Shown here: positions 1 to 7,036 of the stretch, piece after piece
Layout of the letters: each line of letters opens with the position of its first letter
How positions within the stretch are numbered: the stretch's first letter is position 1
Origin: CAYRCJ01 sp964422785
GTDB taxonomy: Bacteria > Patescibacteriota > Minisyncoccia > UBA11713 > 2-01-FULL-45-33
NCBI GenBank assembly: GCA_964422785.1
Contig: CAYRCJ010000005.1
Location: 1 to 32,170 of the forward strand
DNA: 32,170 nt
Direction of reading: 5' to 3'
Notes under the pieces: model-generated
Database searches by the model: none
The model's input: only the letters and a program-made list of their open reading frames with translations
Told to the model about the DNA's origin: nothing
Made by a program: the position numbers and the translations under genes

Positions 1-463
1 GTTCCCCGGCGCGTTTCGCATCTGCCGCAAAGCGATCATTATCCGAAGGAACACCATGAAAGGCATCATCTTCCTTAAATATATTCGCCGGAGGATACAC
101 CGCCAAAGAACTGGCCAGCAGATACCCGCCTACTCCTTCTTGATGCGCCGCGCGGAGCATTAATACATCCAGTAAAAGATTTATGTCAAAAAAAGTCGCC
201 GGATCTTTTTTCATCGCCCGCGGAGATCCTTTGGCACACAAAAGATTAAATACATAATCCATTCCTCGGCAGGCCTTTTTGCAATTTTCAAAATCGGTAA
301 GGTCAAGCGAGCAAAACACGGCATCGGGATGAATGCGTGAAGGATCGTCCAATGACGCAACCCGCGCATCCGCCCCCTCTTCTTCAATAAGCATTTTAAC
401 GAGCGGGGTGCCGATAAGGCCGCCCCCGCCCGCCACCAAAACTTTCTTTCCTCTAAAATCCAT
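1..463 (-). CDS. NAD-dependent epimerase/dehydratase, GDP-L-fucose-synthase-like (3'-truncated by window edge)
   Basis: This is the N-terminal part of a short-chain epimerase/dehydratase; the C-terminus lies beyond the left edge. The protein starts MDFRGKKVLVAGGGGLIG, a Rossmann nucleotide-binding loop. About 100 residues later it reads LLASSLAVYPP, which resembles the catalytic Ser strand of GDP-L-fucose synthase-type enzymes (SSCIYP in the classical enzyme). The YxxxK catalytic pair would lie outside the window, so activity cannot be judged. The ATG overlaps the stop of the upstream radical SAM gene as TAATG, so the two are probably translationally coupled. The role inferred from context is reduction or epimerisation of a nucleotide sugar. 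Family assignment is firm; the exact substrate is not known. Confidence 0.85.
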   Translation of the reverse strand, partial: MDFRGKKVLVAGGGGLIGTPLVKMLIEEEGADARVASLDDPSRIHPDAVFCSLDLTDFENCKKACRGMDYVFNLLCAKGSPRAMKKDPATFFDINLLLDVLMLRAAHQEGVGGYLLASSLAVYPPANIFKEDDAFHGVPSDNDRFAADAKRAGE

Positions 464-2445
464 TAGTAGTGCCCCCCAATCTCTTCATCGGTTTTTATAT
501 TGCCGTACAGATACGCTCCTTTTTTGTTGCCCCACCAGACGACTTTTTGCATCCATTCGTCCCAGTCGGCCCAAGTTTCGGAAGTTCTGTCGACTCTATA
601 GATAGAACTTTTCTTTTCGAGGTTAGTTTTCTCCAAGACCTTAACGGAGTTAACAAACTCAAAAATATTGTAAGATATCGCGATGTTTGCATCGTCTTTG
701 GCAAAAGGCAATTTTATCAAACTTCTGTTCAGAAAAATCGCGTCCTGCAAAATATTTTTGATTTCCGCATGTTTTCCATTCAGCAATTCCAACATCGCCG
801 CTTCGGCCTCATTATAGAATTCGCTGATTTTGCCGTCTCTGACAAGTTTAATAAAAATAAATTCATCTGCCGGCCACCAAATATTCAACCTGTCCGGACC
901 GGTACAATACTCAACTTCGCCGCGCTGAATGCTCCGCGCTTTTTCCAAAAAGAAATTTTTTATTTCCAAAATCGTCGGATACTTTTCATTCGAACATTCG
1001 GAGAAAACTTCAATAAGCTCCTTGTATGTCACCGCGCATGTTTCTTTCGCAACAATAAGCGGAATCTGCAGAATCTTATCAAAATGGAGCAACGCGGACA
1101 TCCATGCGAATGCTCTAGAGCGGGCCCAATCATCATGCGGCATCGTGTTGGTCGCGATAACCAATTCCTCATCTTCAGCTATTTCCCACTCTTCATCATG
1201 AACGGTTCCATGATAAGTAACCGCCCGTACTTTTCGGGTAACCATGCCATACTTTTTTTTGTAATCAGGGTCGGACATTTCCGCTCCCGGCATATCTGAA
1301 AGATTTCCGAATTGGATTCGATTGTGCTGGCCCATTGCAATTCTTTTGGAAACACCGTTGGCAAACGAATCGTACGTTTCGCCTGCGAGCGCAATAATCA
1401 TATCCGTATATGTTTCTATGCGCGCCTCCGCAAACATCTTCTGCAACCGTTGGTATTCTGCCATGGAGATGTTGTCGCGCTTTATATTTTTGAGCACCTC
1501 GGGGTCTTCCGACTGTGAAGCAAGGGTAACGCCCTTGTTGAGCCCCGCCTGCGCCAAAATATACTGCCCCCGAAACACGCGATCCGAAGCATTTTTTGCG
1601 TTCTGCACCGAAAGCGCTTCCGGATATCCGTATTTCGCCCTGATACCGGCCGCATACTGCGCGAGCTCCACATCGCGCTCAAAAATAAAAAAGTTTGCGT
1701 CTGCGCAAAAAATAAATTTAATTTTATGCTCCGCAACCCACTCAAGTTCCCGCTTTGCTCTTTCCATATCAAATTTAAAAACTTTTGCGGCAACAAGAGA
1801 ACCCCAATCACAAAATGTGCATGAATACGGACAACCCCTGTTGGTTTCGTATGTATGAATCCATTTTTGTAACGGATTTGCTTTCATCAGCGGGTCGAAT
1901 ACCCCATCAAGATATGGCGACGGCAGTTCGTGAATCTGCTCCTGCGAAAGACGAGGTGCCATTTGCGTGGAAACACAGCTTCCGTCAACGTCCAAAAAAG
2001 AAATCGACGGAATCTTTTTCCAATCTCCAAATGCGTTTTCCAAAATTGCCTGAAACGCCTGCTCGCCTTCCAAATGGCATACTATATCAATGTATCGGTG
2101 TGCTTGTAAAAATCTTTCTGTTCTTTTGGGATCCGACGCCAATGGTCCGGGAATTTGCGGTCCGCCGGCAACAATTATCATCCCGGGCTTTGCCTTTTTG
2201 AGTTCTTTCATAACCTCAAAGGACATATTTTTATTCCAGGTGTATAAACTAAAACACGCAATATCAGCGCCCCTCATTCTCCCGACCGCTTCACCGACCG
2301 GTCCTCTCTTATATTCCGGCAGCAAAAATTCCCACTCGCCCGCTTTAGGCGAATACTTCTGGGCGTACGCCTGCAAACACCCGACAGAATACGGCAGATA
2401 GGTGCTGGTAAAACTGTTGTTTAACTGCACAAGTCCGATTTTCAT
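463..2445 (-). CDS. B12-binding-type radical SAM protein
   Basis: This is a 660-residue cytosolic enzyme. Residues 1-140 resemble a cobalamin-binding Rossmann domain (MKIGLVQLNNS at the start, IVAGGPQIPG near residue 90). I see no DxHxxG motif, so cobalamin, if bound, would lack the usual His ligand. The radical SAM cluster motif CPYSCTFC lies at residues 205-212 and would bind a 4Fe-4S cluster and S-adenosylmethionine. The ATG at 2445 is chosen because AAAGGA precedes it by six bases; a TTG five codons upstream is less likely. Members of this class carry out methylations, ring closures and rearrangements on unreactive carbons. Here the likely target is a sugar or lipid carrier of the locus, but that is inference from neighbours only. 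The gene is coupled to the downstream epimerase by TAATG. Confidence 0.88.
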   Translation of the reverse strand: MKIGLVQLNNSFTSTYLPYSVGCLQAYAQKYSPKAGEWEFLLPEYKRGPVGEAVGRMRGADIACFSLYTWNKNMSFEVMKELKKAKPGMIIVAGGPQIPGPLASDPKRTERFLQAHRYIDIVCHLEGEQAFQAILENAFGDWKKIPSISFLDVDGSCVSTQMAPRLSQEQIHELPSPYLDGVFDPLMKANPLQKWIHTYETNRGCPYSCTFCDWGSLVAAKVFKFDMERAKRELEWVAEHKIKFIFCADANFFIFERDVELAQYAAGIRAKYGYPEALSVQNAKNASDRVFRGQYILAQAGLNKGVTLASQSEDPEVLKNIKRDNISMAEYQRLQKMFAEARIETYTDMIIALAGETYDSFANGVSKRIAMGQHNRIQFGNLSDMPGAEMSDPDYKKKYGMVTRKVRAVTYHGTVHDEEWEIAEDEELVIATNTMPHDDWARSRAFAWMSALLHFDKILQIPLIVAKETCAVTYKELIEVFSECSNEKYPTILEIKNFFLEKARSIQRGEVEYCTGPDRLNIWWPADEFIFIKLVRDGKISEFYNEAEAAMLELLNGKHAEIKNILQDAIFLNRSLIKLPFAKDDANIAISYNIFEFVNSVKVLEKTNLEKKSSIYRVDRTSETWADWDEWMQKVVWWGNKKGAYLYGNIKTDEEIGGHY

Positions 2446-2457
2446 AACCAATCCTTT

Positions 2458-2492
2458 CAAAGAAAAAACCTGTTATTCTTATAACAGGTTTT
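2458..2492 (-). terminator. Rho-independent terminator after the PhyH gene
   Basis: A 12-bp perfect stem (2465-2476 with 2481-2492) has a 4-base loop. On the minus strand it is followed by TTTTTTCTTT. It lies between the stop of the dioxygenase gene and the ATG of the radical SAM gene, and runs almost into the latter's Shine-Dalgarno sequence. Confidence 0.8.
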
Positions 2493-2506
2493 CTAAAAAA
2501 AATCAA
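2478..2506 (-). promoter_or_regulatory. Candidate promoter for the radical SAM gene, overlapping the terminator hairpin
   Basis: On the minus strand TTGATT (2506-2501) is separated by 17 bases from TATAAG (2483-2478). The -10 box falls in the loop and arm of the terminator hairpin. A transcript starting here would contain only one arm of the stem and so would escape termination. The boxes are read directly from the sequence; their use as a promoter is inference. Confidence 0.5.
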
Positions 2507-3241
2507 TTACCTTACTTCTTTTTCTCTGCGTTTGTTATTTTTGCCGCTGATAAATTTCGTGCCCCTTGGCACGTAGCTGACAGAAAAGAGCGGCCTGGAT
2601 CTTGTTGGGGAAGCGTTAGGATACGAGCCGTGAATCACATGCCCATGCAAAAAAAGAACATCTCCCGCCAGTACCTCAAGATCTATCTTTTTATCTCGAT
2701 ACTTTTCCGGAACCACCACGATATTACCGGGATTGTCTTGTGGATTTTCCCGATAACTGACGATTCGTTTAAATGACAAAAGTCCTTCGCTGTGAGATTG
2801 GGGATAGATGTACATTCCCCCGTTTTCCCGATCGGCATCCGAAAGAAAAGCATTGGTCGTGGTATATTCGCCGTTCGGCGTCTTGGGGTATGAGTTATCT
2901 TGATGCGGATTCCAGGCTTGCCCGGCCCACCGGCTGCCCGCTTCCTTAAAAAGCGTCTGGTTGCCCAATTCAACAACTTCAGATCCGCATAGCCTATCAA
3001 GAACAGCCACAACCTCTTTCTTTTTATAAATATTTTCCGCCTGCAGAAGGCCCTTCCCCTCCGGCGGATCCCGTTCAATATTGTGGATTGCGGGGAATCC
3101 CTCTTCGGCGCATGATTTCAGCAACACAAGAAAGCCTGCGCATTCTTCAAGGCTGTAAATTCCTCTGATAACCACAAAACCATTTTCGTGAAAAAAATCT
3201 TCCCATTGCCCGTCGGACAGATCAAAAATATAACTTTTCAA
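2507..3241 (-). CDS. Phytanoyl-CoA dioxygenase (PhyH) family oxygenase
   Basis: This is a 244-residue Fe(II)/2-oxoglutarate-dependent oxygenase of the PhyH family. The iron-binding facial triad is visible as HQD (His113, Asp115) and the distal His204 in HVIHGSYPN. Arg214 downstream is placed to bind the 2-oxoglutarate carboxylate. The start is a TTG, supported by a strong GGAGG six bases upstream and by the TTGA overlap with the stop of the preceding kinase gene; no nearby ATG fits as well. PhyH proteins hydroxylate lipids, amino acids or sugar-linked groups. In this locus it probably hydroxylates a glycan building block or a lipid carrier. It is shorter than the two other PhyH proteins of the window and not closely similar to them outside the catalytic motifs. 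Confidence 0.88.
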   Translation of the reverse strand: MKSYIFDLSDGQWEDFFHENGFVVIRGIYSLEECAGFLVLLKSCAEEGFPAIHNIERDPPEGKGLLQAENIYKKKEVVAVLDRLCGSEVVELGNQTLFKEAGSRWAGQAWNPHQDNSYPKTPNGEYTTTNAFLSDADRENGGMYIYPQSHSEGLLSFKRIVSYRENPQDNPGNIVVVPEKYRDKKIDLEVLAGDVLFLHGHVIHGSYPNASPTRSRPLFSVSYVPRGTKFISGKNNKRREKEVR

Positions 3242-3834
3242 TGCAAGCCTCCTTTGAATTTACCGTTCATTATTTTATCAAGCTTTTTTACAAAACCGAA
3301 GGAACCTTTATTCATAACAACCCGTTCCGTCTCATTGATGTCTGTATTGCGTTTAATGTAAGACACATGATCAAGTCCGGGATATTTGTAATCCACCTCC
3401 ACAGGCTCCCATAACTTTTTTATCCGGTCATAAACCTCGGAATGAGCGGGATCTCCGATCAGCCCGTCGTGTGATTGTGACGCAGAACGCGAACGCATTC
3501 TTGCTTTGGATGTTTTTTCAGAACAAATAAGTTCCACTACAAGAACTTTGCATCCGCATGACGATGCGATTCCGTACAATTGCTGGCGGCGAAAAGAAAA
3601 CCTATTGCCGCTTTCAAAAATAACCCCCGTACCCGCGCGCAAATTATTCGCGATCAGGACATCTGCGGCTCTCAAAACTTTTTCCTGGGTTTTGGGCATT
3701 CTTTTAATGCCGAATTTCCGGCGGATTTCGTTTTGATAAATCGCCTTGTATCCGGGCAGCGCATCCTCCAACTTTCCGGCAAGCGTAGTTTTCCCGGTTC
3801 CCGGAAGACCGCATATAACAATTAGAAAGAGCAT
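3238..3834 (-). CDS. P-loop kinase (AAA_33 / zeta-toxin-like nucleotide kinase fold)
   Basis: This is a 198-residue cytosolic P-loop protein. The Walker A motif GLPGTGKTT is at residues 9-17, right after the first beta strand, as in small-molecule and polynucleotide kinases of the AAA_33 group. A basic stretch (KARMRSRSASQS) in the second half may be the lid. The ATG at 3834 has GGAGG five bases upstream; the frame stays open further upstream but without a better start. It is first in a two-gene operon with the PhyH oxygenase and transcribed from a promoter at 3863-3891. It may phosphorylate a sugar or alcohol used by the locus; the substrate cannot be read from sequence. Confidence 0.8.
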   Translation of the reverse strand: MLFLIVICGLPGTGKTTLAGKLEDALPGYKAIYQNEIRRKFGIKRMPKTQEKVLRAADVLIANNLRAGTGVIFESGNRFSFRRQQLYGIASSCGCKVLVVELICSEKTSKARMRSRSASQSHDGLIGDPAHSEVYDRIKKLWEPVEVDYKYPGLDHVSYIKRNTDINETERVVMNKGSFGFVKKLDKIMNGKFKGGLH

Positions 3835-3862
3835 GGATTCCTCCATTAAAAAATCTAAAAAA

Positions 3863-3891
3863 AATATAGCACAAGCCCGGTATCTTGACAA
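3863..3891 (-). promoter_or_regulatory. Sigma70-type promoter for kinase-PhyH operon
   Basis: On the minus strand TTGTCA (3891-3886) and TATATT (3868-3863) are separated by exactly 17 bases. The -35 box overlaps the -35 box of the divergent NUDIX promoter on the other strand, so polymerases at the two promoters should compete. Confidence 0.65.
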
Positions 3892-3913
3892 TCTTTCGGC
3901 TAAAGAATAGAAT
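3885..3913 (+). promoter_or_regulatory. Sigma70-type promoter for the NUDIX gene
   Basis: TTGACA (3885-3890), a 17-base spacer and TAGAAT (3908-3913) give a near-consensus promoter. The expected transcript starts near 3920, leaving room for the GGAG Shine-Dalgarno at 3931-3934. Confidence 0.75.
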
Positions 3914-3943
3914 ATTTGCAGATCAATCTAGGAGAGATGAGAA

Positions 3944-4501
3944 ATGAAACCATGGCAGAAAATGGGACCGCCTCAGGTGATTGCAAAAAAATATGGCATA
4001 TCGCTTTTACTTCAAAAATTTTTCAGAACGGAACAAAAAAAAGAAATTGACTGGGCGTTAATCAGCGGAGACAGCAAAACGGTGGTGATATTTCCGGTAA
4101 CTAAAAATCTTGAGGTGGTGGCGATTAAAGAATTTAAATGCGGAAGCAATAAGATTATGCTGCAGCTGCCTTGCGGTAATTCTCTGGAAAATGAAAACCT
4201 GTTGGTGGCGGGCAGGCGCGAACTCCTGGAAGAAACCGGTTATCAGGCCGGTAGTACCGATTTCCTGGCGCAAAGCGAATTATTATACTTTGAACCAACG
4301 CATGTCGCGGGAGGATACACCGCCGTGCTTGCGCGCGATTGTACGCGTACCGGCCAGCCTCGCTTGGATGAAACAGAGGATATCGAAACTGAAATTATTC
4401 CTCTGAAGCAGTGGATGGAAATGATCTGGAAAGGAGAAATCACCGATTCAAAATCAATTGCGGTTACATTGTTGGCGCTGGGCAGTTTGGAGGCGCCATA
4501 A
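3944..4501 (+). CDS. NUDIX hydrolase
   Basis: This is a 185-residue hydrolase of nucleoside diphosphate derivatives. The full Nudix box GX5EX7REUXEEXGU is present at residues 78-100 (GNSLENE, then RRELLEETGY), providing the divalent-metal site. The layout and length are like ADP-ribose or nucleotide-sugar pyrophosphatases. The ATG at 3944 follows GGAGAG at about nine bases. It is monocistronic, has its own near-consensus promoter, and ends in a shared bidirectional terminator. In a nucleotide-sugar locus it could clear GDP-sugars or damaged nucleotides, but the substrate is unproven. Confidence 0.88.
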   Translation: MKPWQKMGPPQVIAKKYGISLLLQKFFRTEQKKEIDWALISGDSKTVVIFPVTKNLEVVAIKEFKCGSNKIMLQLPCGNSLENENLLVAGRRELLEETGYQAGSTDFLAQSELLYFEPTHVAGGYTAVLARDCTRTGQPRLDETEDIETEIIPLKQWMEMIWKGEITDSKSIAVTLLALGSLEAP

Positions 4502-4508
4502 TAAAACA

Positions 4509-4534
4509 GGCTCCGTTTCTATGCGGAGCCTTTT
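4509..4534. terminator. Bidirectional terminator between convergent genes
   Basis: The stem GGCTCCG (4509-4515) pairs with CGGAGCC (4524-4530) around an 8-base loop. It is followed by TTTTAATTT on the plus strand and TGTTTTATT on the minus strand. The stop codon and last residues (KGSA) of the minus-strand nucleotidyltransferase lie inside the hairpin. Confidence 0.82.
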
Positions 4535-5013
4535 AATTTCTCTATTATCTTAGTGGCAGAAACCTCTTCAAACTCAGGCGGACACGCTCTTTTTAAAACA
4601 GCGAGCTTGGCGCCAAATTCCCGCGCCAGTTTTTCACGCGCGGAGAGATCAAACGCGTCGCCGTTCACCACGTACACATCCGGCCTTAATTTTTGAAAAA
4701 TATTTTTCATATCGTGTAAGGGATCGCCCTTTTTGACAGCCGTACTGATGTAGCAATAATCCACCGGCTTTAGGGAAGAAACCAGTTTTGCCCGCATGTG
4801 CTCGTTGATAATGGGCCGCTCAGGGCCTTTATAATTTTTTACCGATGCGTCGCTTCCCAGCGCCACCAGCAAGATATCGCCCAGCGCTTTGCATTCTTCA
4901 AAAAAAAGCACATGCCCCGCGTGAGTCAAATCAAAAACACCGGAACAAAAAACTATTTTTTTGTCCGCGTGTTCTTTTCGTATTTTTTCCAATTCATCAA
5001 ATCCTATTACCAT
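4519..5013 (-). CDS. Cytidylyltransferase-like nucleotidyltransferase (HldE C-domain / TagD type)
   Basis: This is a 164-residue protein of the HxGH nucleotidyltransferase family. GVFDLTHAGH (HAGH at residues 31-34) is the nucleotide-binding signature. The following region (GSDASVKNYKGPERPI) resembles the adenylyltransferase domain of the heptose enzyme HldE/RfaE2 and glycerol-3-phosphate cytidylyltransferase. The ATG at 5013 begins four bases after the stop of the HAD phosphatase gene, although no strong Shine-Dalgarno is visible; the longer upstream frame would run through that gene. As last gene of the cupin/DJ-1/HAD/nucleotidyltransferase operon it probably couples a sugar-1-phosphate or polyol phosphate to NMP. 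ATP versus CTP use cannot be decided here. Confidence 0.85.
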   Translation of the reverse strand: MVIGFDELEKIRKEHADKKIVFCSGVFDLTHAGHVLFFEECKALGDILLVALGSDASVKNYKGPERPIINEHMRAKLVSSLKPVDYCYISTAVKKGDPLHDMKNIFQKLRPDVYVVNGDAFDLSAREKLAREFGAKLAVLKRACPPEFEEVSATKIIEKLKGSA

Positions 5014-5017
5014 ATTT

Positions 5018-5671
5018 CTATAACCAATCTGTAAATGCTTTGGTTTTGGCGATGTCCGCAAACGCCGGCGCCACCTCATCCGCCTCCCGCAAAACTTCCC
5101 GAGTAACAGTTGAGGCCACGGCAACGCAATATGCTCCGGCGCTTTTTACGGACTTAATCCCAAGAGGAGCGTTTTCCACTCCGACACACATTGAGGGATC
5201 AACGCCAAGTTTCTGGGCTCCTAAAAGATACGGGTCTGGGAATGGTTTGCCGCGCTCATACATTTCTCCGGTTACAATAGCGCTGAATTTTTGCAACAAC
5301 GCCGGATCCACATACGCGGCAACCTGTTCCCGGACGCTCGCGGTCACAAGGGCCATCGGTATTTTGTTTTGAAATAATTTTTCCAGGAAAACTTCTACTC
5401 CCGGATATATGTCGGCCTTTCTGCCGGTAAACGCATTTATGATATTTCCTTTTTTTAGTTCAACAATTTTTCCCGCAAGCGACACGTCTCTCCCGTACTT
5501 ATCGCACAATACTTCCGCAAGCGCATGCGCTTCCATTCCTTCAAGCGGATAATAATCCGATTCTTTTATATTAAATCCGAGGGTTTGGCATGCGTCGCGC
5601 CATGCCACAAAGTACGCTTCCATTGTGCGGACAAGCGTACCGTCTAAATCAAATAAAACCGCTTTAAACAT
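5018..5671 (-). CDS. HAD-superfamily phosphatase (subfamily IA, beta-phosphoglucomutase-like)
   Basis: This is a 217-residue HAD hydrolase. The nucleophile motif DLDGTLV (Asp8, Asp10) is followed by motif II LVTAS, the motif III lysine in GKPFPDP, and motif IV GVENAPLGIKSVKSAG, typical of sugar-phosphate phosphatases and beta-phosphoglucomutases. The ATG at 5671 overlaps the stop of the upstream DJ-1 gene as TAATG. Next to a nucleotidyltransferase it probably removes or moves a phosphate on the sugar intermediate before nucleotide activation, as GmhB does before HldE in heptose synthesis. That parallel is inference. Confidence 0.87.
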   Translation of the reverse strand: MFKAVLFDLDGTLVRTMEAYFVAWRDACQTLGFNIKESDYYPLEGMEAHALAEVLCDKYGRDVSLAGKIVELKKGNIINAFTGRKADIYPGVEVFLEKLFQNKIPMALVTASVREQVAAYVDPALLQKFSAIVTGEMYERGKPFPDPYLLGAQKLGVDPSMCVGVENAPLGIKSVKSAGAYCVAVASTVTREVLREADEVAPAFADIAKTKAFTDWL

Positions 5672-6177
5672 TATTTTACTAACTTCAATATCTCGCGCAT
5701 CCAATCGCCCATGTGTTTATAGTGCGGGCTTGTGATGAGATTTCCATCAACCACCGCCGGCGCGTCCACATAAGCCGCTCCGGCATTTTCTATGTCATCT
5801 TTAATACTGTAATATCCCGATACTCTTTTGCCTTTCACAGCTTTGGCGGAAATCAAAAGTTGAGAGCCGTGGCAAATAGAACCAATCGGCTTGCCAAGCG
5901 CATTAAAATCCGAAATAAATTTGATAAGCTCTTTGTCCTGCCGCAAATACTCCAGGGACATCGCGCCGCCGGGCAAAATAATCAAATCAAAGTCATTCGG
6001 ATTCAGTCCGGCAATATCAACCGTCGGCACCACTTTTTGTCCTTTGATGCCAAATACGGTCTCCATCCCGCGCACCGCAACATCAACTTTAAAACCGGCC
6101 TCCTGAAGCCTGTAGAAAGGATAGGTATATTCGACATCCTGGACAAATTTTCCCGTAAGTATCAGGGCTCTTTTCAT
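5671..6177 (-). CDS. DJ-1/PfpI family protein
   Basis: This is a 168-residue protein with the class I glutamine-amidotransferase-like fold. The nucleophile elbow SICHGSQLL has Cys102 followed by His103, the standard DJ-1/PfpI arrangement. LIILPGGAMSLEYL carries the conserved PGG turn and a nearby Glu. Family members act as glyoxalases, deglycase-like enzymes, proteases or chaperones. Here it is embedded in a sugar-activation operon, three bases downstream of the cupin gene and coupled to the HAD gene. It may be a carbohydrate-acting hydratase or isomerase, or protect against reactive carbonyls; sequence alone does not decide. Confidence 0.85.
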   Translation of the reverse strand: MKRALILTGKFVQDVEYTYPFYRLQEAGFKVDVAVRGMETVFGIKGQKVVPTVDIAGLNPNDFDLIILPGGAMSLEYLRQDKELIKFISDFNALGKPIGSICHGSQLLISAKAVKGKRVSGYYSIKDDIENAGAAYVDAPAVVDGNLITSPHYKHMGDWMREILKLVK

Positions 6178-6180
6178 AAA

Positions 6181-6942
6181 TTAAACTTTTTTAACCGATA
6201 AAATTTCTATGGGACTTTCCAAAACACAATCTTTCATATCTATTAAATCATTGAATCCGATTACGTCTCCAGTTTCCAAAATACTCTCTTTTTTTGAATT
6301 AAACAAACTTCCGGAAAGCACCGCGACAATATTGCCGCCAAAATCCGCGAGAGTATTTTTAAGATCTTTCGCGTCGTAATGTCTGGAGACCGCCAGCGCG
6401 CAATCTCCAAATTTTTTCTCACGCAAGTAACGCTCTTCTTCTTTGTGAAAAGAATTCAGTTCAGAATCGTTGAAATCCAAATAGTGTTCTTTGCCTTCAT
6501 AGCCCTTTCCTGATCTTCCATAATTATCATAGAGCCTGACCAAATCTTTTTTGTTGGTGGGAGTTTCTGTTTCCATTATCAATATCCCTTCCGGAGATAA
6601 CGCCATAGTAGAATGAAATACTCCCTTATCTAAAAAAAGTCCTTGTCCCGGTTTCAACTTATGCTCATCGGCTAAAGTCGAGCACTGCGCTTCTCCGGCA
6701 AGCGAAATAATGGAAGTTTTTTTATTTGGATGGCAGTGCATTGAAGTCTGATACCCATTTTGAATATGCAAAACCCACACGGCCACATCATTATTTCCAT
6801 ATATCAAATATTCATGTCCCCACGGTTTTTTAATAACTACTTTTGAGTAGTCAAAAAAGTCGTTCTTTTGAGACTCGTGGTCAATTTTTAGGTGAGAAAA
6901 TTTTTCTTTATCCCGCTCAGAGGCGGCAATTTTACGGATCAT
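6181..6942 (-). CDS. Cupin-domain protein, mannose-6-phosphate isomerase type II-like
   Basis: This is a 253-residue cytosolic cupin. The motif KPWGHE at residues 39-44, the metal ligands in MHCHPNK (His69, His71) and His110 in GVFHS match the cupin domain of type II phosphomannose isomerases and related sugar-phosphate enzymes. A second, weaker cupin-like half may occupy about residues 190-253. It is first in its operon. The promoter at 6956-6983 leaves only about six untranslated bases and there is no Shine-Dalgarno, so the mRNA is nearly leaderless. A sugar-phosphate isomerase or epimerase role fits the HAD and nucleotidyltransferase neighbours. Confidence 0.8.
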   Translation of the reverse strand: MIRKIAASERDKEKFSHLKIDHESQKNDFFDYSKVVIKKPWGHEYLIYGNNDVAVWVLHIQNGYQTSMHCHPNKKTSIISLAGEAQCSTLADEHKLKPGQGLFLDKGVFHSTMALSPEGILIMETETPTNKKDLVRLYDNYGRSGKGYEGKEHYLDFNDSELNSFHKEEERYLREKKFGDCALAVSRHYDAKDLKNTLADFGGNIVAVLSGSLFNSKKESILETGDVIGFNDLIDMKDCVLESPIEILSVKKV

Positions 6943-6955
6943 AAGAATAGAACTT

Positions 6956-6983
6956 ATTATATACCAAAAAAGTTGTGCGTCAA
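6956..6983 (-). promoter_or_regulatory. Sigma70-type promoter for cupin operon, fused to terminator T-tract
   Basis: On the minus strand TTGACG (6983-6978), a 16-base spacer and TATAAT (6961-6956) form a strong promoter. The first two Ts of the -35 box are the last Ts of the preceding terminator. Transcription should start around 6949, only a few bases before the ATG at 6942. Confidence 0.75.
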
Positions 6984-7002
6984 AAAAAGCCCCGTTGGGG
7001 CT
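6982..7002 (-). terminator. Rho-independent terminator downstream of the E1 gene
   Basis: The stem AGCCCC/GGGGCT (6988-6993 with 6997-7002) has a tight 3-base loop and is followed on the minus strand by seven Ts, some of them shared with the stem. It closes the E1 transcript and abuts the next promoter. Confidence 0.82.
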
Positions 7003-7020
7003 TTATTTTACTATCTCTTT

Positions 7021-7036
7021 AACTGCTTTAGCAGTT
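7021..7036. repeat. Small inverted repeat between E1 stop and terminator
   Basis: AACTGC (7021-7026) pairs with GCAGTT (7031-7036) around TTTA. It directly abuts the larger palindrome at 7037-7056. Together with the terminator at 6988-7002 it makes three hairpins in a row. Its function is unclear; an mRNA 3'-end stabiliser is possible. Confidence 0.5.

Noticed and set aside
469..1299. Long open frame on the plus strand inside the radical SAM gene
   Set aside because: It is antisense to a clear enzyme with cluster motif and good start; its translation has no recognisable domain.
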